Source of the DNA: Lasiosphaeris hirsuta
Taxonomy: Eukaryota; Ascomycota; Sordariomycetes; Sordariales; Lasiosphaeriaceae
DNA length: 64,000 bases
Direction: 5' to 3'
NCBI GenBank assembly: GCA_030549175.1
Contig: JAUKUA010000002.1
Span: 1,612,001 to 1,676,000, forward strand
The notes under the pieces are model-generated. The model saw nothing but the letters and a program-made list of their open reading frames with translations, was not told the DNA's origin and searched no databases. Positions within the stretch are counted from its first letter, which is position 1. The number at the start of each line of letters is the position of its first letter. Positions 32,388-43,301 of the stretch are shown piece by piece. Position numbers and translations under genes: made by a program.

Positions 32388-35348
32388 ACAGAGACCATGC
32401 GCAACTCAACTTACATCGCACAGAGAAGTACTTATATCCAACTTCACAAATGTCCTGGCTGGGGCTTTGCAGACCGTGAGCCTGTGAAGAGGCTTGCTGT
32501 CTGTCGGCCTCAGGTTGGGAAGATTACTGAGCTCATACACGGGATCCTCCGCTGGGGCAGTGTCGATGAAGAGCATGTCCGGCGACGCTCGTCGAAGGAT
32601 GATCTTGTCCCAAAGGCCGGTCTCGCTAACACTCTCGGTGAAAACTGTCCTCAACGCCGGATGCCTCATAGTTACCTGCTGCCAGGCGGTGCATATCCTT
32701 GCCACATCAATAGGGCCGCCATTCGGAGAAGCGAACTCATAGATCGCATGCAGATAGCATGCGTCGGGCCGTTTGGCTTGGCTTATTAGGATGCTTTGCT
32801 GCACAGCGGTCACTGGATAAATAGTCTCGAGGTCGCGGACGGTTGCCAGATTGAGTTCAGTCAGTCGCTGGTTGTTGAACTTCGCCAGGCCCTCGTAGGT
32901 AACATCCAGGTGCGGAACGTCGGACAGGGTCAGCTCCTGGGCGTGGTACCTCAATCTCCCAATGGCCTCGAGCAGCAGATGCTCATAGTTCTGGACCCAC
33001 TGTGAGATGCGACCCTGGTCTTTCGAATACCTGCTGTACAGGAACTTAATCTTGGCGCTACCCTGATCTATCATGGCGCTGATCTCGAATAAGGCGATGC
33101 GGCCAACGTTAGACCCGATATCAGATGTGGGTGACGCGAGTGTCCGGCCTGGTATCGCGAGCTGCTCCATCACTCCATTGTCACGCTCCAGGTTCTGCAG
33201 GGACCCTGCATAGCTGAAGATGATCTCAAAGGGCCAATCCTGCGCAAAGAGGTCGGTGCTACCGTAGTTGTAGAACCGGGATGCGAAATACTGGGACCCG
33301 CGCGCTGGAATAGATCGACGAGTGTCCTTGAGGCGCCGAAGAACATTGATGAAATCATCCGTGCCCTCAACTCTCTGGTTGATCGGGCAGAGCGATGTGA
33401 ACCACCCCACAGTCTCAGAAATGTCAACCCCTGGATTCCATGCGTCCCTGCCGTGTTCTTGGTTCCAAACAACCGGGACAGGCCGATCGTGGAATGTTTG
33501 CGCAAAAGACAGCATGAGCGCGGCCAAGTAGATATCGACGCAGTCCGTTTTGAAGACTTGGTTGCACGAGCTCTGGAGGAGTGAAGTAAGTTCCTGGCTC
33601 AAGGAGAAACTAACTTCCAAGGCGTCGCTGTAGGTGTTGGAAGCTTCCTGCAAGCCCCAGTATGCGTAGTCGCCTGGTTGGACAACAAACGGCAAAAAGC
33701 TCTTGGGGTCTTGCCCCTGAATCGCTCCCTTCTGGATGTCCACCCATTTGTGGAAAGGCATCGACCTTTGGGACAAGAGGCTTCCACTCTCTAAGAGTTC
33801 GTCGAGGTCGTGGATGATGATGCGCCAAGAGGGGAGGTCAACGGCCAAGTGGTGCGCCGCGAGGTATACCAAGTGCTCACCGTCGTGTGTTGTGAGGTAA
33901 TTAACTGCGAAAACAGGTCCCGACTCGACATCAACCGAGTTTTGCGTAATCTCGATCACGTCCTCGAGCTCCTGGTCCGACGAAACTCGGGTGTGAGAAA
34001 GGCCATACGAGCCAGAGACTTCAGGCAGGATCCTCTGTACCCAACCGCTGGCCGCTCGACTGTACCGAGACCTCAACATGGGATGGTGGCCAACAACAGC
34101 CTCCATGGCAGCAGCGATATCCTCGAGCGTAAAGTGCTTCTTGAACCGCAAGAGCAAGCTCTGATTGAAGCGATAGGATCCATCCGTTCCAGCTCTTCGC
34201 TTAGCGTCGCCCCCCATGCCCGTCTGGAAATAGAGATGTTGCATTGGGGACAGCTCAAAGTAGTCCACCGTGTCATCGTCCCACTTGTGCGCCAAGCCAC
34301 CCCGCGTCGCTGCGACAGCGGCGAGCTCTGCCAGCGTGGTAGACTCTAAAAGCTCGGCGGCGTTGATGAATATCGATTCGTGCTTGCACCGGGCTACCAG
34401 CTCCATAGCCAGCATCTCGTCGCCGCCCAGTTGGCAAAAAGAAAGGTTGACCCCGATTTGCGCCTGTGGTACCTCCAACACCTTGCTCACTAGCCTCTGC
34501 AGCGACTTTTCCATGGGTGTTGTGGGGGGTTGCAGGGCCTCTTGGCTCTCGAGGCTCAGTGCTTGCTGGTAGATGTCATTGTTGATGTTCTGCGTCCATG
34601 TGCGCAAGCGGCGCATGTCAATATCCCCAGCATCATTTTGGGGCATTCCATCCAGCACAATCCATACATCGGGCACGGATTCAGGCGGGAGGATGGACTC
34701 GGCGGCTTTCTTAAGGGCGGTGATCTGGGTCCCTGCGAAAAGAGCATAGGTCTGGGGAATGAGGTTGACGGCGGACGGCCTTGCTTCGGCCGATGCGGTC
34801 CCCTCCAGCGTGAGTAGGGCGACAGACCTCCCCTCGAGCAGACCAGCCTTTGGTCGTACCGTAGCTATGCGCGCAACGGATTTCTGTGCCCCCAGAGCCT
34901 GCTCAATCTCTGTCCTCCCCCCTTGTGATATGGTGCTGGCCTCGCTCGAAGTGCGCGAATGGCGGCCTTTTGCAGCCGCCTGGCTGGCCTTCTGTATATG
35001 TGTTGGGGCGGCCATGATGGGCTGAATGGAGTCAGTCGGTCGCGATTGTCGGGCGCAAGGGGTGGCGCGGGACTGTAGCTCGGCGAGGGTCGGGCATCGA
35101 AGAATATCCTTGACTTTCACGTCCAAACCAGCGCCCATGCAGACTCTCCGAAAGACTGCGGCCTTCTCCTCATCCCCTCCCAGCTCGCGGAACGAGTTAT
35201 GCACCTGCACCTGGCCTTTCCTAATGCCGAGCACCTGGGCGACCACAACCAACAACCGGGCCTCGATCGCCTCGTCCTCCAACAGCAACCAGGATGTCGA
35301 TGCGTCGATTCGTGGAAAAGCGGGCTTCGACTTCGGTTCGGGACTCAT
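26861..35348 (-). CDS. NRPS-like megaprotein with inactivated T, C and A sites
   Basis: Three exons, complement(32415..35348, 31192..32339, 26861..31139), give 2786 residues. Introns are 75 nt (GTAAGT, AATCCGCAG) and 52 nt (GTAAGC, ATTTTAG). Order: T1 (about 25-95); C-terminal subdomain of an A domain (155-260); T2 (280-345); epimerisation-type domain (365-800) with intact HHLAVD at 499-504; C1 (843-1190); A (1290-1800); T3 (1830-1900); C2 (1935-2380); vestigial T4 (2415-2480); and a 300-residue disordered Ser/Pro/Lys tail. The pantetheine serines are replaced: GGDE at 57-60, 308-311 and 1860-1863, and LWGSLI at 2450. C1 has STSLCD and C2 SRAQYDD instead of HHxxxD. A motifs are degenerate (FVPTSSSEARG, TGHR for TGDL), and the partial A domain has lost its lysine (DAGDID for NGKxD). 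No frame break occurs. It is probably a maintained pseudoenzyme; ordinary peptide synthesis looks impossible. Confidence 0.9.
32355..32385. repeat. (TA)n microsatellite in an NRPS-like intron
   Basis: About 15 uninterrupted TA units inside intron 1 of the NRPS-like gene (32340-32414), between the donor and the ACTGACC branch region. It makes up 31 of 75 intron bases. Confidence 0.9.
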
Positions 35349-38300
35349 GCTGGCGACAAAGCCAGAAGGTCAGTACAACACAGCAAATGGGTATCAATGA
35401 AGAAAATATCAAGGGATAGTCCGAGTTCGCTTAGGCGGCGGGGCACATAGCAAGAAGCACGATGTTTCGAAGTCGAAGACAGCCACAAGCCACAAGACAC
35501 CACGGAACTGCAGCTTAGCTGTTTCAAGGTAGAACACGGCGGCACACGATGTAGAAAAGAGCGAAGAGTGCAAAAGGGCGACAAAGGGACAGACGCGTGG
35601 GAGCCTCACCAGTAGTAGTATGTATCAGGTTAATAGTATCAGGAGCACTGGCCGCAGAGGTGCAGACCAACGGGTGGACGAGCCGTCTTGAATGAAGGTC
35701 GGCGCCGCTCCGTGCTTGATGCTGGAAGGCGGGTGCGCTGGGCTAGAGGCGAACCATAGGGGCCGAAACGGGGGCCGCAGAGCTCGCAGTCATCGAGAAG
35801 TCGGACGGGCCAATGGCAGGGGTATTGCGCCAGGCTCAGCCTCTAGACTGCATGAAACCCTAGGCTGATCGCCAGATCTGGGTGTGGTGGGTGAACGTGG
35901 TGGTGTGCGCTTCTCAGGCTTCCAGGGTGCCAGAAGAAACTCCCCGCTACGGTGGACGGCCTCGACGGCAGGCCGAAGGATGCGTGTGCTGTGGAGGTGG
36001 AGGCGGAGGAAAGGATCAAGTGAGTTTCTGCATCACACACACACAGCAGCCAGCGTCCATCTAACTGGCAGTCCCATCAAGCGAGGCTTGGGGGCGGCGG
36101 GAAGGTCCAGTAGTACGGAAGGTTAGCAGGAATGGAAGAGCAACTGCCGTAGTTGCCACCCATTTCGTGGGAGTTCCCTGGGGGTCAGTAAGGCAACCTC
36201 TTCCCCCATCCCATCCACCTCGCCCCAAAGCAAACCCGGATTGGGCGAGTTTCGGCCGCCCAGCGGTGAGAAGCCAGCAAGCTCCTGTCTGGGACGGATA
36301 CGGCGCGCATGCCGGATCGCCATGCTGGTCTCGCCGCATCTCGCCAACGCAGCCGCGAGTCGACCGGGAGAGCGACAAGGCGGCAGGGCGACAGGCAAAA
36401 CCCCGGGTCGAGTCAATTTGCATTCAGGGCACAGAAAAGGTTTGGTGGCGGAGTCTCTGCTGCGCAACGCACCCCGCCTGCACCCTTGGTAACCAAAACG
36501 CCTAAAAAAGGACAGGACTACGCCCAAAGGGGCTAAGTGCTCGCGGTTGGGCGGCAGTTTTAGAAATCTTGGGCCAATTGCAAAATGCCCGCGTCAAAAG
36601 GGCGCTGAGGGCACACACGCACGGTGGGCTGCGCTTCCCGAATCCCCAACACTGCTGCAAGGGCCATTGGAAGAGTTCCATTTTCTCCCCGCTCCAAATC
36701 CGTCACTGGAGCCAACAATTGCTCCCCGCTGTCCCTTCCCCCTCGCAAATTTGAAAGGGCTTGAAAGAAGGCCGAGGAGAGCGGCGGGACCAAAACAACC
36801 CGTCCGTCTTACCGGGTAAACTTTGCATGACCAGCACCCATCAAGAATCTCTTCAAATCCGCATTTGACTGGCCCTCCGTTTGGAAAAATAACGGCGACA
36901 CACAAAGATGAAATGGGTGCGTACCCCCCCACCGTACGATAGTAGGATTTCTGTCAAATCCCAGCACAGACGCAGGATCCGTAACCCAGCGAGCCCAGCC
37001 AATGGTTCTCCTCATACAGGCTTATGGCGCTGTAGGAACTTCCAAAACCACCGCATCACCCGGCAGCAATTTCCACTTGCACGCGTGGTCAACGCGCAGA
37101 ATACTGGAGCCTACACTACTCGAGCTGCTATGTCGACAAGCAAGAAACTTTCCCGTTGTCGTCACCGTGTCTCAAAGCAGGGCAGGGCTCTCCGGTCCTG
37201 CCGACAAATTTCTGCCCCAGCGTTTGTGTGTCACGCAGTGCGACCGAGGACAGCAGCTGTGGTGCCTCTGCGATTACCATTGACAGGCTGATGTTCAGAA
37301 TCTACACAGTATTGATTTGATACCCAGACTCGGAGTCGTAGCGAAACGGAATGCCACAGCGAAAGTCGATGTTGAGCACCGTGATCTTTTTTCTCCGCCA
37401 TCCCTCGAGATTCATGGAAAAGGTTTTCGACCATCAACCGGGGTAGGGGAATGGTTATACTCGGCCAGATTTGCTGGCTAGCTAACTAACTAATATGCCT
37501 GCTGCTTTTGTTCCTGTCAGGGCTCCCTCGTGCCGTCCGTGTGTTGTTCGTGTGTTGAGACCTTCAAATGCGAAGCGACGAAGCTCACTGCGCTGCCATC
37601 AAACTCGGGGCTCTTGCCCGCAGGTGGCGGTTGGCATCGCTCACCTTCCGTGGCGCCGTCGGACAAGGGCTGACTGACATGGCCGTTTTACGTGGCGCTA
37701 TGCTAGACAGCGCAACCTTGCTCACGACGACCGCGGGACGGCTGACGAATCCATACCTTCCCTTCCGCGGTTGCCCTCACTTCAGACAAGCCAGGGCCGG
37801 TAATTGCAGCCGTGCTCACATCAATTCGGGGTTTAGACGGCAACGCCATCGAAAAGCTTAGCTTCTTCAATTTTCCACTCCCGTCGGTTTCATCAGTCCA
37901 ACACACACACCTCTACCCCAATTTCACCTAAGGTGTAACCGGCCCTGGTGCTGCCTCCCCCCCAAGGCCTGTCTCGAATATATGAATGATATCGTGGCGT
38001 TGGGCCCCACCGACAGTGCCCTACGCCTTACCTCTCGATCCCGTCCGATCTTTTTCAGGGCTGCAACAGTCTGTACCGGGTGCGCGCTTTATCCAGGGCT
38101 GCGGCCCATGATTCCATATCGCCTTTGGATGACTGCCACACAGTGTCCAAGTTTAGCCTTCCAACTTTTGCGTCTTTACCTTTTGTCACGGCCTCAGCCG
38201 CCGCATTATTCTATTTGTGGCTTGCGCGTAACAGCTCCAGATCTTCCAAATGGGCGTTCACGCCAGGGTAGGTCAGGCATCGACATGGCGGGACTGCAGC

Positions 38301-39637
38301 CGCTAGAATATCCAGAAATGAGATAATCCTTCAGCGGTAGAAATAATAATTGCCGCCATGTTTCCAGGCGAGCAATCAAGGTCGCGTGCGTGCTGGTGTC
38401 GCACAAGCCCAATTTGGCATCAGAGGAGCTGCCGAGCAGATTCAAGTTGGCGGCTGAAACATGGCAGCACTCAATGAACTACAAAGACAACAACGGACTT
38501 GAAGGTAGCAAATGGAGGCAACCTGCCAGGGTGACTGCAGGCTACCGTTGAAAAGTCGGCGACATGGAAGCTTCACTCATACAGGGACTCAGAGCAATTC
38601 CAGCGTAATCATGAGGCAGTCATGTTCAGATAATGTGAAAAATTACTGGTCGGTTGAACCCGGCCAAGAATACATACCTGAACCGACAGAGCCGGCCCGC
38701 AACAGAACCCGAACCGAACCCATTGCAAGAACCCAGGTTATTCACACGTGCGCAACCCTTGAGCATCATGACAGCAAGAACTTGATGTGGAGGCCGCCTT
38801 CGAGAAGAAACAAAGAGCTTAGGTGAATGATACCTGGCGCCCACGTTATGTAGGACATGGCTGTATATTGGGAACATGAACGGATTGAAGTTGTTCAAAT
38901 AAAGAACTTGCGCATCGACTGGCTGTCCCTTTACTAGCGTCACCCCTTTTTGTGATAGGCCTTGGCCCCATTTTACAGCTCTTTCACCTCCAACTGAAAA
39001 TGAAAGCATTGCACGGGAATAAACCAGGTCCCTATTGAGGGACGAACTAACTTACATCCAGTGTCGTTGTTGTAGAGGTAAGTACTTAGGTATCATAATG
39101 GTATAGAGAACTCGAACTTGCGCTACCTGCAAGCAGTGGTCTATGATTCAATACCCGTCTGCCTATCGGCCAGTACCAGACTACCAGTGCAAGACACAAG
39201 CTGTAAGTGACCTGCCTGACCCAGAAACACATCATTTTGAAGTCTCAAGAACGTGTTCCATCGGAAAAGGTACGCCTACCTACGATTTTGAAGAATTGCA
39301 TCTAGCATTTTGAAAAGGCGTGAATAAAGTTGAGGAATATATTAATACGAGATATTTGCACCTTCATTGAACTTATTATGGGATGGTACTGTAGCAAGCC
39401 TTGTTGGAGCAACAAGGCTTGTGGCTCCCGCTTCGGTACCTTAGGTACTTATGAATAAGAAATTGCCATCCTCAAACAAGCTCTTGATATCCATAGGTAG
39501 GGTACCTCACCTAACTGGTAGGTAAGGTAGCAATGTGAGATGCTAATGCTCTTAATTAGAGCGAACAATTTGGGCCGCTCACTCACACCAATGCATTGGA
39601 TCCACCATCACAGCCCACAGTGGTGTTACGTTAAGCA
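35349..39637. other. Long intergenic region upstream of the NRPS-like gene
   Basis: 4.3 kb with only short overlapping frames on both strands and no recognisable domain. A CCAAT word lies near 35810. I saw no match to ATCWGATAA (SreA site). The part from about 39050 to 39560 is AT-richer and repeats GTACCT/AGGTA words. The NRPS-like promoter must lie at the left end. Confidence 0.4.
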
Positions 39638-39976
39638 TCAATGTCTGAGCTCGACCTTGATCATCGGGTTGGGCTTGTCGCCCTTAGAGTAGTAGTTCGG
39701 GGAGGTGGCGGTAGGGCTAGGTCTACCGAGGTGAAAATATCGCGAGTTTTTGGCGGCGGCGGCGGCGGCGGCGTTGGGTGTAGGGGCTGTTGTGCGGGAG
39801 GTGGTCCATGTTGACTGTAGTGCGCGTGAATCCATAGAAATGAAACTGTCGCGAGATTTCAGCGACGGCGATGAGGTATACGAGCGGTGGACTTGTGCCT
39901 TTGCACAAATTCTCATCGGATCAGCGGGTGCGGAGTAGTAATCTAGGGAGCTGGCGAACTCCTCAATGCGTGCCAT
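39638..39976 (-). CDS. Small hypothetical protein
   Basis: 112 residues from the ATG at 39976 (MARIEEFASSLDYYS). The middle is Ser/Arg-rich, followed by a run of seven alanines coded by imperfect GCC repeats and a short conserved-looking end (SPNYYSKGDKPNPMIKVELRH region). No domain or membrane segment is seen. Codon use is consistent with a gene, but an upstream exon cannot be excluded. Confidence 0.45.
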   Translation of the reverse strand: MARIEEFASSLDYYSAPADPMRICAKAQVHRSYTSSPSLKSRDSFISMDSRALQSTWTTSRTTAPTPNAAAAAAAKNSRYFHLGRPSPTATSPNYYSKGDKPNPMIKVELRH

Positions 39977-41044
39977 CAACACCGAGGTCCCCTTGGGTCT
40001 CTCTCCACCTCCTTGGGGTCCTTAAACTGCTTCGTTGCTGAATGCGCCGGATTTCTTCGCCACTTCCAGGATCTTGCATCTACTCTACATAACAAATAGC
40101 AATACAAAGCATTGCCTCCCAACACAAATCTAGCCATCGCAACACATTTGCAACACAATCTACCTAGCACAGTCACGCATTCTGTAAGCTCCAGCCAACT
40201 GCGTGAGTTCAGTAGAGCTAATTATTACTCTGCAACTAGGTAGCTATAGCTTCACGCGAGCATCTACAGGGCCAGGGCACCGGTTCTACTAAGTAACGAT
40301 GCCGATTTCCAATATTTTACGAAGATCCACTAGTCTTCGCAGCGGTCCCCGCCCTGACACAAGCTATTCACACAACCACGACCCCTTGGCCGAACTTAGG
40401 CTGCCTTCCTTGCCTTGCGGATCTATAAATTTCTGCGCACATCCCGCCACCGTGGAACACAATTACAGGTGTCAACCCTGCATCTATATACCGCCGAGTG
40501 CTTCGGCCGCGGTGTGTCCCGCACACCCACTAACCCGACTGCCGAAGGTGTTGTGGCATACACACCCGTCCAGGTTGAGTCTCTGACTTGAAAGCCCTAC
40601 CTGTGGTCACTGATTATACGTTGCTTGCCATACGCTGTAGAACGACTTTGAGTGACGGTGGCTACACCGCTATCGAGGGCGGCTCAGATGCCTTTTTGAG
40701 TTCTAGCAGATGCTCTATGACCGATAGGCACCTGCTCGACAAACCAGATCGGGGTTGTTCATGTCAAGGAAGCTGACAACTGGCAAGGCCATTACCCGAC
40801 TTCTCCTTCCACTTGTCTTCTTCTCGAGAGCCAGACCGCCAGGCAGAGCCTCTTCCGTCAAGGCATCGACCAGATCGGGGTTATCGGTGTTAGCGTGTTG
40901 AGGGAAGGGAAAATCTATGTACTATTTTCACCTCCTTCAAACTTTATCCCTCACTTACCAATTCACCAAAAAGCACACTGCATTCTCTCTGACTCTCCGT
41001 CCTCTCCTGACCAAGGCACCTACCAATATCACTTCCCCTCGACT
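39977..41044. other. Intergenic
   Basis: No supported gene. The phrase ACCAGATCGGGGTT occurs twice (near 40744 and 40870), a short dispersed duplication. The last 130 bases are pyrimidine-rich and resemble a fungal 5' leader for the small ORF at 41045. Confidence 0.35.
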
Positions 41045-41284
41045 ATGACTGCCAAACAGGAGGCCTGCCAGGTGCCTGCTGAGGTTGGTCCTTGTAAAGC
41101 TGTGGTCACGACGGAAGAAACTAAGCCAGAAGAGGGACTGGTGGCGGAGGGGGAGCCTAATGATTATTTAGTCCTTATTTTCCTCAAGGGAAATTGCTCC
41201 TATCTGCTTGATAAGCCTATAGAGCCCATCCGCGGCTCATCGGAAAGGCTTCCCGGCAGTGAAAATAGTATATTTCGCACTTAA
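41045..41284 (+). CDS. Possible small protein (79 aa)
   Basis: An ATG follows a CT-rich leader typical of fungal transcripts (CACTTCCCCTCGACT before the start). The product is acidic and begins MTAKQEACQVPAEVGP, with one short hydrophobic patch (YLVLIFL). No family is recognised, and the stop lies just before a repeat region. It could be a real small gene or a first exon. Confidence 0.3.
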   Translation: MTAKQEACQVPAEVGPCKAVVTTEETKPEEGLVAEGEPNDYLVLIFLKGNCSYLLDKPIEPIRGSSERLPGSENSIFRT

Positions 41285-41339
41285 AAAGGTGTATTTGGAT
41301 GGTCTCATTTGGATCTAAGAAAGACATCTTGAAAATACC

Positions 41340-41450
41340 AAAGATTCATCTTTTGCTACAAAAGCATCATCAGAGCTTGGAAAGGCCTTCTGAAACACTA
41401 AAGATACCTTTTCTCATACCATAAAGGCTTCATCAGGGCTTCAGTGCCAT
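41340..41450. repeat. Imperfect tandem repeat (about 55-60 bp units)
   Basis: Two diverged copies follow one another, 41340-41399 and 41400-41450. Each begins AAAGAT and contains CATCAG followed by GCTT. A shorter related piece (GAAAGACATCTTGAAAATA) precedes them. Function unknown. Confidence 0.45.
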
Positions 41451-41991
41451 TTCCAGTTTAGTGGGAGTGCCATTGCTAATAAACAAGAGAGCGTAACCAT
41501 GCACTGTCATAAATGTCATGTTATACTGTAATCCCCATACATAACCTTGACAACACACAGGGCCACCCACCCTGAAAACGGCAGAAAAGGTACATCTAGG
41601 AATACTACTGCCCCGTCAAAAGCCATACACGCAAGCCACACCACTGTAAAGGCCGCATGCCAATTGGCTGCTAGAATTAACAAGTGGGAACCAAAAACGT
41701 TGTCAGAAGGTAGCTAACGGCAAGACAATGCATTCTTTCGGGTGCACATCAATGCCATAAGAGCCAGCCGGCATTGAAGACCACTGCATCATGTAGGTCA
41801 CTGGCCTACACACTCTTCACGCAGCAGATCCCATATCACGTCACAAGATAGACATATACAGCTAGTACCAGCCAGCCCCTGATGGCCACAAGATATATCC
41901 AACGCTAAAGTGTCATCGGTCTCATTGCCAAACATTAATCGGTTGCCCAGCGCAGCCGAGGCCACACGCCCATCACAAAACCTTGGAGTCT

Positions 41992-42767
41992 TCAATCCCC
42001 CATATCACTATCGGCATCTACAATCCTCACCAAGCCCCCCTTTTTGGGGCCATCAGTGTCCCTCCGGGCCTGCTTCCGCCTCTCCACCTCGGCGACCAGC
42101 CCCTTGAGATACACCTCGGCCTGGACAGTCGCGCTGTACGCCTCGGCGGTCCAGTTCCAGACATTCTTCCTCCCAGCATCGGCCCCGGCAGCCAGCAGCG
42201 TCCGCAGCACCAGCAGATTCCCGTTGCTGCTCGCAAAATGCAGCGCCGTGTTGCCGTCCGAATCGGCCTGCGCCAGTGCAGCGAGAGCCCCGCCCGGCGC
42301 CCAGGTGAGCAGGATCTGCACGACGGTGTCGTGGCCGTTGAGGCTGGCCTCCATGATGGCATCGCGGCCGCGCACGTCCTGCCGCAGGATGGTGGCGGGG
42401 TTGTGCTCGCAGAGGAAGTGGACGACCTCGGTGTGGCCGGCGCCGGCGGCCTGCATCAGCGCCGTCTGGTGGCTGTCATTGAGCGCCGCCGTGCCGTCCT
42501 CGTGCCCAAGCTCGACGAGGAGCTTGCATATGGAGAGGTGGCCCAGCGAGGCGGCCAGGTGTAGGTTCGAGTTGGCGTTGCCGGTCACCGAGTGGTCCGG
42601 GTTGTGCAGCAGGTTGGGGTGCGATTTGAGGATGCGCTTGACCAGCAGCGGGTCGTTCGCGTGAATTGCCCGGCGGAGTCGGATCGAGGACTCGATCCTG
42701 TGGTGAGAGGTTAGCAGGAGCTGAGGTACCGGCGGTGCGTTATTCGAATTGGTGGGAGCACATACAT
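41992..42767 (-). CDS. Small ankyrin-repeat protein
   Basis: Residues about 40-200 contain ankyrin repeats: NLHLAASLGHLSICKLLVELG, QTALMQAAGAGHTEVVHFLC, then DAIMEASLNGHDTVVQILL and NTALHFASSNGNLLVLRTLLAAG. The helical lead IESSIRLRRAIHANDPLLVKRIL precedes them, and the C-terminus is acidic (DADSDMGD). The lead is joined to its start by a 68-nt intron (42698-42765; donor GTATGT, branch GCTAAC, acceptor CACAG). In that frame the only upstream ATG is made at the junction (AT in exon 1, G in exon 2), because a TGA lies 14 codons above. The model is therefore complement(42766..42767, 41992..42697), 235 residues. Such proteins mediate protein-protein contacts; the partner is unknown. The domain is certain; the split start is inferred. 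Confidence 0.78.
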
Positions 42768-43301
42768 CTCGGCTGGCTGAGGGCGATGACCCTGGGGGAG
42801 TTGAAGGTCACTTCACTGCCCAAGGGGTGAAGTGACGTTGGGGAAGACGCGGTTGCCGAGGGCGTCGTGGCGTTGGGGAATTGGCGGGGTAGCTGCGAGA
42901 GCCCCGCACTGGGCCAGGGCCCCAGGCTGCGGGCTGAACCTGTTGAGCTTTCTCAGGCTTGCTCCACAAAGAAATTGTCCAGCAGGAGTCACACTCAATT
43001 GCTCTTTTGATAGTATGTTCGAAAAGCATCCGAAGTTGGAGCATTACGACCTCTCCTGCTTTAGGTACCGTGCTGACCCTCGGGCACCCCCACAGTGCGT
43101 CCCTCTCCGCCGATTTGCGCAACCGACCCCTACCTGTCATGGAATCAGGCCAGGGAATCCAGATCCTCCAGCGCAAAAGTCACGCGATGCCACAGGTGCA
43201 GGTGACGGTGACGCAGAGCCTTGGGACACCATCTGATTGCAAAGCGCAAACATCGCCTTTCGAACGCACCAGTTTATTATCGAGGGCCACAGGACCTCAC
43301 A

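Noticed and set aside
26861..35348. GGDE as a sequencing error or simple pseudogene sign
   Set aside because: Three separate sites show the same multi-base change and the whole frame is open, so error or random decay is unlikely.
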